Part shown: positions 52,379 through 61,626 of the stretch, one piece after another | Layout: the number at the start of each line of letters is the position of its first letter | Position numbering within the stretch: position 1 is the stretch's first letter | Source: Scolanthus callimorphus | Taxonomy: Eukaryota > Cnidaria > Anthozoa > Actiniaria > Edwardsiidae | Direction: 5' to 3' | Length of the DNA stretch: 64,000 bases | NCBI GenBank assembly: GCA_033964015.1 | Contig: CM066923.1 | Coordinates: 24,316,168 to 24,380,167 of the forward strand | The notes under the pieces: generated by a model | Told to the model about the DNA's origin: nothing | Database searches by the model: none | What the model saw: only the letters and a program-made list of their open reading frames with translations | Translations under genes and position numbers: made by a program

Positions 52379-52858
52379 CTATACGAATGTTCGGTAAATC
52401 GTGTTCATATCATTTCTACATTTTGAAGTTTCTCGTTGTCTCCTAATTACAGGTAAATGAGCCAAATAATGGACATCTTGCTTGTCGATTGCAACCGGTT
52501 CTGACTTTTCGATTATTCCATCCTGAAGTTGCTGTTTCATAATGTTGTCGTATTCGACGAGTAAATCCCTATCGCCTTTCAACTTTCGATGAAGTCCCTT
52601 CAAACGATTTCCACACGACAGTTGTCGATTGTTACATGAGGGTCGACTGTCATTCCTCCAAGGAAGTTTTACTTCATATCTTCCGTCTACAAATTTTATG
52701 TCGTCATTAAACGGTGCTTCGCTCCCCCGTTCATCATGCGCGATGTCTCGTAAGTCGTCGTGTCCGTGTACCGAGTCCCGATTATCGACAATCAAATTGG
52801 CGTGTGTCAAATAATTTCCCGTAATTCTTGACTTTTCGATTGGTCCCGATAAAGCCAT
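52379..52858 (-). pseudogene. BEL/Pao start of reverse transcriptase, truncated
   Basis: Reads LSGPIEKSRITGNYLTHANL, then YEVKLPWRNDSRPSCNNRQL, LKGLHRKLKGDRDLLVEYD and HYLAHLPVIRRQRETSK, the segment that normally leads into the polymerase fingers. Family similarity stops at ETSK (about 52426), and about 70 bp later the LTR begins. Confidence 0.8.
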
Positions 52859-53571
52859 CCCAGGCTACTGTTGATAGCTACAAGTCCGTCAGGTCCCCTC
52901 CTCACTTCTCCAGTCACAAAATCCCAGTAGTGATCTGAGCCTATCAATATATCGATTGTTCCATCGTGCTGTGTTTCAAAATCGTCCGCCATGTGTAGAT
53001 TGTCCAGAAAGGGTATATTACTCGTGTCAACTCTGGCAGAAAGCGGTGCACAGAGGACAGGAAATGAGAGCGCTGAAACATTAATTGACTGAGCATCTGT
53101 CTCCGATTTGCTTATACAAATATCAACTAGATCACAATGGCGTTCCTTAGACTTGGCGTCTCCGAATGTGTTTAGAGTCAACAGTTCCTTTTGTTGCGTT
53201 CTGAGTTGTAATTTGGAGCTCAAATTACCCCTCACGTAGCTGCGTTGGCTTCCATTGTCAAACAACACTCGTACCGGTACAGCTTTTCCATTTTCCGGGT
53301 TCGATGCAATAGCCGTTGCAGTTTGTAGAAGTACTCGTTTAGGTGTTTCCGCGTTAACTGACGCTGTAATGGTTGTCTCCCCCATTTCTTGTCTTGATTC
53401 CCTTTCATACTCGTGGTCATTGTTTGCAGTGCTTTGATTGACAGGTCGATTCGGTGGCGGGTTGTTAACTTCACTGTTGTTGCAAATAGACTGGTGGTGT
53501 TTCTTTCCACATTTTCGGCAGTTTTTGTCGCATTCGTCCTGTCGATGTCCTTTCTCAGGCAGGCATAACAC
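52855..53571 (-). pseudogene. BEL/Pao zinc knuckle end and aspartic protease (DUF1758-like)
   Basis: GHRQDECDKNCRKCGKKHH completes the knuckles. The protease follows at VPVRVLFDNGSQRSYV, where DNGS stands at the active site in place of the usual D(S/T)G, as is common in DUF1758 proteases. Further family blocks are DILIGSDHYWDFVTGEVRRG and GLVAINSSLGW. The frame shifts near 52855. Confidence 0.85.
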
Positions 53572-54330
53572 CTCTGGTCTCTTCTGAGAATGTCCCTTCT
53601 GTTGTTGACTTCTTTGACCGAGGCACAGGACGCAGAGTAGTGTTTCTCAGTGCAGTATACACAGTTCGGCATTCTCTTTGTGGTTTCATCACTTGATCCG
53701 GTCAGTAAAGTCCTCGCTGTTCCACCACCAACATTGTTGTTTTGCATTGGTGCGGGTCGTTTATCTATCGCAGCTACCTTGAGCCGTTCGCTTAATTCTC
53801 GGGCGTTTATTTCACGATCGATTATATCAAGAATCGGTCCAAATTCCCATACGTCTTGGTCAGTGTTTCTAGTAATCTGAATTCTGATCTCCGGTGTGAG
53901 TTTCGCCATTACAATGGGTATCAGTAGGCTCCCGTATTGTGTAGCGTCGACTCCGAGTGACTCCAAACCCCTTATATTAATGTTCAGCTTGTCGTAGATG
54001 TATCTTAGCTGAGAAGGACTACAGTCAGAGCTACAGTTCGGCAGTTTCAATAACTCGTCCATATGCGCGGTGATCAATTGTTGGGGTCGTCCAAATCGTT
54101 TCTGTAATATCTCGATTGCAGCCTCGTAATTGTCTTCCGTTAAAGGTAGTCCCTCTACAGCCCTCTTTGCCGATCCTTCCAGAACTGAGATTAGATAGGT
54201 GAATTTATCGATCTTGCTAACGTCGGGACGCGAGTGAATCGAGCTTACAAAGTTGTCGAAAAACGTCTTGAATTGTTTCACGTCCCCTTTAAAAACTGGT
54301 AGCGTTATCCTAGGAAGTTTCGTTCGTGTT
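53560..54330 (-). pseudogene. BEL/Pao gag core (DUF1759-like) and zinc knuckle
   Basis: In the frame after the first shift, KLPRITLPVFKGDVKQFKTF starts the DUF1759 gag core. It continues KFTYLISVLEGSAKRAVEGL and AIEILQKRFGRPQQLI. Cys-rich fingers follow (CVYCTEKHYSASC, CYACLRK). The frame breaks again near 53560 inside a knuckle. Confidence 0.85.
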
Positions 54331-54835
54331 CCGATCTTGGCAGATAGCTTGTCGAGGGTGCGCTTGGTGACGATTGCACGTTTGGTTCAGCGAAAGGGGA
54401 GGACGGTTCTTCGAGGTTTAGTATAGGCATAGGCTGCGTTGGCGCTTGAGCGAGATTCTGAGTCGTAGTCGTTTTGGGGGGCGTTCCTTGTTCGGCGTCT
54501 TCGCAGTGGATAGCTATGTCTCCTCGAACATATTCCACTTTTAGCGTAAATTCTTCCGCGTCTATGATATCTTGTTCTATTTCGTCTTCTTCGCATATCT
54601 CTTGATATTTCTGGTCGAGGTCGTGCAGCAGCGTTAATTTTGCGTTGAGCGTCGAATCGATTTTCCTGAGTCGTTCCTTGATCTTTCGGGTTGGTTCTTC
54701 TTTCAATAGCTCGGTTGTTTCGTTTAATAATTTGGTTGTAAACCTCGGTGGCCAGCTCTCGTCTTCTTGATCCTGCTCGCAGATTCGGCCATTGGAATAG
54801 GACGTTTTACCGCCCCACGTTGGGCGCCATGTCAT
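54305..54835 (-). pseudogene. BEL/Pao gag, N-terminal part
   Basis: 176 codons, rich in Glu, Asp and Lys, with a likely coiled segment (KLTLLHDLDQKYQEICEEDE). The only early ATG lies in the last bases of the LTR and reads through the primer-binding site (MTWRPTWGGK), so the true start is unclear. The frame ends shortly after PRSEHERNFLG; the gag protein continues in the next frame. Confidence 0.75.
54810..54829 (-). other. Primer-binding-like site
   Basis: Directly inside the 5' LTR the minus strand reads TGGCGCCCAACGTGGGG, the TGG-starting pattern of a tRNA 3'-end primer site. The tRNA was not identified. Confidence 0.65.
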
Positions 54836-55013
54836 TAATCGTAAATCGTACCACTATCGTTGGGTTTTTATATCGCTTTATTTTCGTTCTGATTCAAACT
54901 GTCTCGTGTCACAACATATATACATGTAATTTAAGATCAAATAAAACCGGTTTACGTCCGGTTTGTGAAGGTGTCAAATGACGTAATAATAAAACAAATA
55001 AGCGAATCTGACA
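54830..55013 (-). repeat. BEL/Pao 5' LTR
   Basis: A 184-bp LTR matching 52171-52354, with the same TG...CA ends. The outer flank is ACCAC. Confidence 0.9.
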
Positions 55014-55018
55014 ACCAC

Positions 55019-55744
55019 AGAAATAGCTAAACCCTAACCCGATCACGATTGTCGAGTCGATTGGGAACTTTTAACAGGAGGTTATAGTCTAATTTGAAAA
55101 CTAGTAGAGAATATATGATTATAGAATAACTACACATGTCATTGGATGTTCTTCCTATTATTATTGTGCGCTTTTGAGAGACTTTAAAGGGGCACAAACA
55201 TGGCGGCTCCATACATTTTGCTGTAAGTCTTGATGCGTATTACGTTACTCATATTTTTTTTTATTTAGAAAATAACATATCTACCTGAAATTTGGTCAAA
55301 AGAAGCGCTGACCTCCATCTGTTATTCCATGGTATTTGTGTGTGAATTAGATGTGTTTTAAAGATGTCATCCGAGAAATAAACAAGGCATCGAATCGCAA
55401 AATTTCCAGTTATTTCTTACTAAAATGGTTTTTACCAGAATACGACAATTATTTAACTTTGTTGACCTGAAACTCGCTTACCCACAAGTATATGGCAATA
55501 TCTAAAGGCTTCTGTCCTTGTTATGTTTACTGTCGTGGAATAAGGGCATATTTTAGGAAGTTTTAGTTTGGTCACGTGACACTGAAAACCAAGAATAAGG
55601 TCAGGTAATGTCAGATAGGCCTGATTCTTTGCATAGAGAATCCTTATACAATAAGAAAATAAGAAAATATCAAATATGACTTTTTTCTAATTGATTGAAC
55701 TTTGGTTACTGCATCGTTTAATGGTAAAATGTGTACAATTCTAT
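55019..55744. other. Intergenic; fragment of GAGCGGAAATGACC-family MITE
   Basis: Positions 55580-55740 are a diverged piece of the MITE seen at 4605-4985 and 46390-46775 (ATAAGGTCAGGT, AAAATATCAAATATGACTTT). No gene seen. Confidence 0.55.
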
Positions 55745-56135
55745 AGGTAAATCCATTACCCGACTCAGGAATTCCACATTTTCTTTGAATCCCATGCCGG
55801 AGGTTTTATTGATTTAATATTTACAAAAAAAGGCTTTACGCGCGCCAAGGAAGCCATTGCCAAACTGTTTCAATTTCATGAAAATGCAACTTAAATCTTG
55901 GTAGCGAAGCGTCTTCTTTGACGAAAAGACGTTTCATACAGTGTTTGACAGAGTTTAAAACTTCCGAAAGTAATTGTTCTCGCTTGATAAATTGTAAACG
56001 TGTCTTGTTGAAATCTAATTTCGTGAGTGTCCTGTGTTTTCATTGAATTCTACTTTTGCAGCCATGTAATTCCACAAAAAATTCTCCCTCGATTTCAGCC
56101 AATCAGCACGCGAGATAGAGTCATAGCATGGGATT
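55745..56135. repeat. Inverted relative of the 42943-43290 repeat
   Basis: Shares CCCATGCCGGAGGTTTTATT, CGCGCCAAGGAAGCCATTGC and AGCGTCTTC...GACGAAAAGACG with the intron 13 repeat, in the opposite orientation. Confidence 0.8.
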
Positions 56136-56879
56136 CTACCAAAAATGTGGAAAAGTGCTGCGGCAACCAAAGTTTGTTTTGGCTTGCATTGTTTTTATGT
56201 TCATATCCACATTGCCTGGCAAAGGTAACCATAATGGGCAATTGAAGCGCAAAATCCACTTACGTATTATAGGGAATATGTTAATACCACAGCATACTTG
56301 TGGGTTTCTAATAAATGACTTACTATACTGAAGCTCACTTCTGTAAACGTTCAAAGAAAAGAAAATGTAATCAGTGGCATACGCAGCCCCTAGGCCTGCA
56401 GGCACGGGACTACAAATGTTTGGGGTGACTTTGTACAAGTACTGTACTGCATTCATGAGCTGGTCTGTAGATTTGCAAAATCCTGTGTATGTCCTAGGCT
56501 GTGACTGCAACTTTTGAAAATCCTGCGTACGCCCCTGTTAATGTCAAGTTTCTTTTAAATGTCATCAGGTGATGATCTTAATTCAGCAGTTTGTAAACAC
56601 CTAAACACATTTTTCAGCAACTCTGCTGATCAATAAGAACCTAACTTCAAATTTTAGCCTTAATAGGTTCTTGTGTGGAGGGGGCTTAAAATGAAATTTT
56701 TTGCCTAGCAGGTTCTTAAAACCCACAGCAGGTTCTTATACGCGGGTTTTTACTGTATTACTGAAAATATATTCCGCTTCTACCCCCGAGTACGAGTGTG
56801 ATACCGTAGCATTGCTGGTGGGTTTCTACTAATAAATGACTTACTCTGTTGAAACCTGGGAATGTTTATAGTCAAAAGA
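56136..56879. other. Intergenic, no gene recognised
   Basis: Near 56727-56757 there is an end fragment of the CAGTAAAAACC MITE family (CGCGGGTTTTTACTG). Otherwise nothing distinctive. Confidence 0.55.
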
Positions 56880-57511
56880 CATGAAGCGTGCCCCCTAGAG
56901 TTGAATGTTCAATTCATTACACTTTTTTTTTATAAGAACGTCTAAGTTTCAGTTGAGGCTGGGCCGTTCTTATTGTTGGAGCAGTTTGAAGCTGGAAATG
57001 TTCTTACGGATGTTCTTACATTTCAGTGACGTAGGAACCTGAAATATGATAGATCTTGTAGAAGGATACATACCAATGAAGTATTTAAGAGAGTTTATAA
57101 ATTACAATATTGAAGGTCGTTATTATTAACACATTTGATTCTGGATTTTAGAACGCATCCCTGAAAATTAATCTATTTTGCTCCTATCTGAGGCTCAGGC
57201 ATGTTCTTAGCATGTTCTTAAAATTATAATTATAAAAAATAATAAATATAATTATAATTATAAAAAAGGTTCTTATAAAAAAAGAGTGTATTCCATTATT
57301 GATTTCATTATTCAATCCAAAAATGCATTTTTTAGTTCAATATTAAAAATGTTAAATGTTCAAATTTGGATTTCTGAATAAGAAATTGTTCACCCGAAGT
57401 AGTTATTTAGATTATAAGATTTTCAATTGAAAATTGCATTTTTGGATTGAATAATGAAATCAATAATGCAGTAATAAATGAATATTCAACTCTAGGGGAG
57501 CACGTTTCATG
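56880..57511. mobile_element. Nested MITE pair directly upstream of a GNAT gene
   Basis: The outer inverted ends are CATGAAGCGTGCCCCCTAGA and TCTAGGGGAGCACGTTTCATG-like. The inner element 56920-57288 is the second copy of the Tc1/mariner-type MITE, TA-flanked, in opposite orientation to 3335-3682. A further palindrome (ATTGATTTCATTATTCAATC and complement) fills 57297-57467. Confidence 0.8.
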
Positions 57512-57562
57512 TATCTTACCTGTACACGGTCCACTGCTGTAAACGCACTGATCCAATTAAAG

Positions 57563-58096
57563 ATGGCAGATCAAATAGATGTTATCCTTCGTGAAGCACA
57601 GGTCTCTGACGTGGGTGATATGTACAGAATTCACACAACAGCAATAATTGAGTCCAGCTATAGGTACTACAGACCCGATGAAGTTGACATTCGGCTGGAA
57701 AAAATAAGTCCCGAGAGGTATATACCGTACATTCGGCAAGGGGAAATTATAGTTGCCGAATCTCGATGCAAACCTCAAACTATTATCGCTCTCGGGCGTA
57801 TGGCATCTGATGCTCTGATTCGCAAATATTCTGATTGGCAATTTGTTCCTGCTATGGAGATCAAACTTCTACATGTCGATCCAGAATACAGCAGAAGGGG
57901 TGTTGGAAGGAAGATAGTCCAGTATTTTGAACAGACAGCACGTAGTAACGGAGCCAGCAAGCTGACAGTGAGTTCGGCGCTGAACGCTGTGGAGTTTTAT
58001 AAGATTTGTGGGTTTGAAGTTTTAGATAGGCCCTTCCAGAGTGATGAGTGTGTCGGCACAACAGATATCAAGATGGTCAAGAATTTAGATAAGTAA
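57563..58096 (+). CDS. GNAT-family N-acetyltransferase, paralogue
   Basis: 177 residues from ATG at 57563, chosen because MADQ aligns with the start of the paralogue at 48631-49191; the frame is open further upstream from 57509. Same plan: REAQVSDVGDMYRIHTTAI, GEIIVAESRC, LLHVDPEYSRRGVGRKIV (acetyl-CoA loop R-R-G-V-G) and NAVEFYKICGF. It lacks most of the Cys-rich tail of its paralogue. The acetylated substrate is unknown. The start codon lies about 50 bp after a nested MITE, so its promoter or 5' UTR is probably MITE-derived or upstream of it. Confidence 0.88.
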   Translation: MADQIDVILREAQVSDVGDMYRIHTTAIIESSYRYYRPDEVDIRLEKISPERYIPYIRQGEIIVAESRCKPQTIIALGRMASDALIRKYSDWQFVPAMEIKLLHVDPEYSRRGVGRKIVQYFEQTARSNGASKLTVSSALNAVEFYKICGFEVLDRPFQSDECVGTTDIKMVKNLDK

Positions 58097-58173
58097 TAGT
58101 ATTCCGCGAAATATTGAGTGTTATTTTTAATCAGATTTTCATATGTTTTCTGTAAACCAGCCCCATAACATGA

Positions 58174-58276
58174 TCGTCACTGAACGGCTCTGTGGAGTTT
58201 TATAAGATTTGTGGGTTAGAAATGTTAGAGAAGGCCTGTCATTGGTAATTGTGATTCGATTTGCTCACGGGAGGCT
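58174..58276 (+). pseudogene. GNAT pseudogene fragment
   Basis: The translation SSLNGSVEFYKICGLEMLEK followed by ACHW matches the end of the GNAT at 48631-49191 (NAVEFYKSCGFEMSEKACH) more closely than the adjacent intact copy. It then has in-frame stops and a small insertion before a final CTCACGGGAGGC matching the Cys-rich tail region. Only the C-terminal part is present. Confidence 0.75.
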
Positions 58277-59577
58277 GGGAACCGGAACCTTGAGTGGGAC
58301 TTCGATATATAATGGTCGTTTTTTTTTTTGCTTTAAAATTAGCGGCGGGGGTGTTGACTGCAGCGTCGACGAAGCGTGCGTAAAATTTGCTAATACTTGC
58401 ATACTATTTAGAGGGCCGTATTGGGGTGTCTGGGGTGAAAGAGAGAACGAGAACGTTGTAAAACATGGGCCGCAGGCGAGTGATTTTAAAACGTTTCGAG
58501 TGTCTCTCCCAACATCGCAAGTGCTCTATTTGCCGATAAAGTCATAGAAAGTTGTGCTCTAATGCTTTTATGATATAGCCGGGGAGAACCGGGGGAGAGC
58601 ATAGATTTGGACCAATCATCGCGCGTTATATCGTAGCTATATTATAAATGTCATACTGTTGCGCATCGATGAAATGTGTAGTATTATACTCGGAGGTTTT
58701 TTTGTAAGTATAATATATATTGCCTATATAGTTTTAATAGATTCTGCGCAACGAACTTTTTGTATACTTTCTCGTATGTGTATATATAGTGATAACTTAG
58801 ATTTATTCTATGGAGTTAATAAACGGTCATTATTATGTTTTCAGAACTCGCATGTGTTTTATCGGTTAATATAAACACTCGGCTGCGCCTCGTGTTTATA
58901 TCTCCCGACAAAACACTCCAGCTCGTTCTATAAATACCACAAATGGTTGAAACCAGCACGGCTCCTAAACCTTAGAATGATCACAACACTTCTATTTTTT
59001 TAGAAACGTAATTAGAAAATAGAAAACATATTACTGATTCCTTCCTTGTCCAATATCATAATAAGCCCGAGACTCCAACCACTGGGAGCTGGCTGGTTTA
59101 GATTAGGTCACTAATTTTATGGCATTTTATTTACCGTATCATATATAGAACGAAGAATGGGATATACGGTAAAAATCATATCTAAACAAACCAAAATCAA
59201 AACCTTACCCTTACCGTAATTCCAGGACTATCTCACAATGGAACAATATTCCACCAGACCTGGTAAATTAACTGTAACACAAGTACAATCTTTCATTCCC
59301 GTATTTCACTTATTACTCATTAGTTTTAATCTAATTGTTTTGGTTGGTTGATTGATTGATTCTCATTCAGCCAACCTACTTATTATTTATTTGTGATTAT
59401 TATTATTCATTTATTTATTTGTCTCTTTTCCTTACTGACCGCCCAGCAATAATCCTCTCCTGAGGGTCGCTGAATTCGTAGATACTGTTTTAGGACAGTT
59501 TTGTGTGTTTTAGACGGCGCGAGTTTGTTATGCTCTTGATCTACCACGCATGTCACAAATTTGGATCCCCCAGAGTA
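58277..59577. other. Intergenic; half copy of the AAGCATTAGAGC MITE
   Basis: 58437-58578 corresponds to the right half of the family seen complete at 61441-61626. The rest is AT-rich without a gene. Confidence 0.6.
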
Positions 59578-59812
59578 GCCTGCTTGCAGGCGCTATTGGG
59601 TGTTTTTATCGCGGAAAACAACCCGCGGTCCGTTCGATGATTGGGCGCCATCTTGGATTTTTGAGGCGCGCAGTCCTCCTCCCCCCTCCCCTTCGCACGA
59701 TTTTTTGCGGTCGCCCCCGGGACCGCGCGTCTCAAAATTCCAAGATGGCGCCCGATTAGCGAACGGGCCGGGTTTTCCGCGATAAAAACACCCAGTACCG
59801 CCTGCAAGCAGG
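59578..59812. repeat. Foldback with CCTGCTTGCAGG ends
   Basis: The arms contain GGTGTTTTTATCGCGGAAAA and GGGCGCCATCTTG with their complements, around a C-rich centre near 59690. Confidence 0.8.
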
Positions 59813-60122
59813 ATACCCCCGAGCTCTAAATCTTCCCGCTGTTATCCTCGTTCCCAGGCTCATTTTGGCTGCGCGGCCAGTTAGTCACGTCACGAACTAT
59901 TTGGCTCAAAACACAGTGAACTTGCGTGACACGAAGAGTTAGTGACACAAGACGGCAACTGGATCGCTTAGCACAAGGCTCCTCGATCTCGCTCGTTCGT
60001 CTGAGCTTGTCCGTAAACGGGTGAAGGCTGGAGACTCCAAGGCTGCCAAGGATAGTAGATCTTTCTCGATAGCTTGTCAACGATCTGTCTTCTGGCTTTG
60101 GTTATAACATAGGCCACAGCAA

Positions 60123-60252
60123 ACCCCGCGGTAGACTGCTAGCAGCCCCTACTTTGGCGCGTTTCCCAGGGGGTTCGCGCTCGCTTTCTAGGTCGCACTC
60201 GCTTTCTGGGAAATTCGCCAAAGTAGGGGCTGCTAGCAGTCTAACCCCGCGG
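60123..60252. repeat. Foldback with CCCCGCGGT ends
   Basis: The arms AGACTGCTAGCAGCCCCTAC and GTAGGGGCTGCTAGCAGTCT pair exactly. The centre has short repeats of CTCGCTTTCT. Confidence 0.85.
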
Positions 60253-60375
60253 TGCACTGTCTAGCCAAGCGTTGCGGAGCCATAGCTGCCATAGTGTTGG
60301 CGATGTACGTAGAAACGCCAGTCAAAATACTATGCATATAAGATCCGTCAAGCAATCAAGTCCGATGTTGATGAG

Positions 60376-60837
60376 ATGTTCAGTATTGAAACCGAGCTTA
60401 TTAGGAAGAGCTCATTCTCAAGAGAAATGTATTCTTGCTGGCTCCAAACACAAACTCCCCAACGGTTTATTACTTTCATGAGCAAAGGAGCATCGTTTAT
60501 AGCTGAAGCTGGCGGAAAAATGCTTGGGTTCAGCTGTTCGTTCCCAATAGCTACTGCTGGTAAGGAAGACGAAAAGGGACTTATGGAAACCCGGTTACAA
60601 TGCCTGTTTGTTGATGCTCGCTATGCTTGTCACGGTATTGGAAGTGCGTTATTAGAGTGTGTAGAGAAACAAGCGCTGGAGGACGGAGCGAATTGCGTGA
60701 CACTGGAGTCGTGGATAAGCGCAGTGGAGTTTTATAGGAAGAGAGGTTACGTGACACTGGAACTGGTACCGATAACACTGAAAGGGTTTGAAAAGTGTAG
60801 TGATAAGATGATGCTAATGAAGAAAGAATTACGGTAA
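60376..60837 (+). CDS. GNAT-family N-acetyltransferase, more distant member
   Basis: 153 codons from the first ATG. Similarity to a GNAT start extends upstream in frame (IRQAIKSDVDEM, about 60346-60378) to a stop near 60316, with no ATG. The real start is therefore probably in an upstream exon spliced near the ACGTAG at 60318. Motif A is LFVDARYACHGIGSALLE, with the H-G-I-G loop for acetyl-CoA; motif B is SAVEFYRKRGY. It is clearly less similar to the other two GNATs than they are to each other. Substrate unknown. Confidence 0.8.
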   Translation: MFSIETELIRKSSFSREMYSCWLQTQTPQRFITFMSKGASFIAEAGGKMLGFSCSFPIATAGKEDEKGLMETRLQCLFVDARYACHGIGSALLECVEKQALEDGANCVTLESWISAVEFYRKRGYVTLELVPITLKGFEKCSDKMMLMKKELR

Positions 60838-61440
60838 TGATAGCACTTTTCTACTTCCAGTGGTGTGTTGCATATGGTACCTTTGGAGCCCGGGGGGGTA
60901 CTTCGCTTGATATAGGGTGGGTATGTGCCGCTGCGAATTTCAAATGCGAACCCCGTTCTAAAACGATTTTTTATAGAAAAGCTACCCCGTTCAATTTTTT
61001 TGCACCCAAATGAGACCCCGTTCTAAAGAGAAATTAATGATACCTGTAAATCAAATTGCTGTTGTTTACATGTTACGGTTTTATCTGTAATATAGTGTTA
61101 TAGCTTGTTGAATTCTTTACATTTACATTTACATTTGAAGATTTTACTGGGTGGTCTTCATTACCATACCCCGTTCTAGTGGACGATTTCTAAACGATAC
61201 CCCGATCTATTGGCTGGAGGAAGAAATCGGGACCCCGTTTGGCGGCACATACCCGTATAGCTCTTGTAAGGGAGTACTCCCCCCCCCCCCCCGGGCTTTG
61301 GAGCCGTTTCAATCAAAGAGAATCAAACTTTTCTCGTGTTTTTCCAGCATCCCAAGCGCATTTATCACGATTATAAACAACAGAACTTCGCTTTTTATTG
61401 CTTTTATAAAATAGCATTGCATTTGCCGTGCGTTTATTTG
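60838..61440. other. Intergenic, diverged short repeats
   Basis: Contains imperfect copies of ACCCCGTTCTA-type sequence (about 60950-61200) that suggest an old repeat, and a C-run at 61270. No gene recognised. Confidence 0.5.
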
Positions 61441-61626
61441 AGCATTAGAGCACAACTTTCTATGACTTTATCGGCGCAATAGAGCACGCGTGATGTTGGG
61501 AGAGACACGAGAACATTGTAAAACACGAGCCGCAGGCGAGTGATTTTAAAACGATTCGAGTGTCTCTCCCAACATCGCAAGTGCTCTATTTGCCGATAAA
61601 GTCATAGAAAGAGTTGCTCTAATGCT
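61441..61626. repeat. MITE with AGCATTAGAGCACAACTTTC ends (complete copy)
   Basis: Ends are inverted (AGCATTAGAGC and GCTCTAATGCT), with inner CCGATAAAG and GTGTCTCTCCCAACATC pairs. Same family as 29374-29528. Confidence 0.85.

Larger units (their letters stand above)
52048..55013 (-). mobile_element. BEL/Pao LTR retrotransposon, internally deleted
   Basis: On the minus strand the order is 5' LTR (54830-55013), primer-binding-like site, gag-like region, zinc knuckles, retropepsin-like protease, a stub of reverse transcriptase, polypurine tract and 3' LTR. The whole is flanked by ACCAC on both sides (52043-52047 and 55014-55018), a 5-bp duplication as expected for BEL/Pao. Most of reverse transcriptase and all of RNase H and integrase are missing: the coding sequence ends around 52426, about 70 bp from the LTR. 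At least three frame breaks exist. Not functional as read. Confidence 0.88.
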
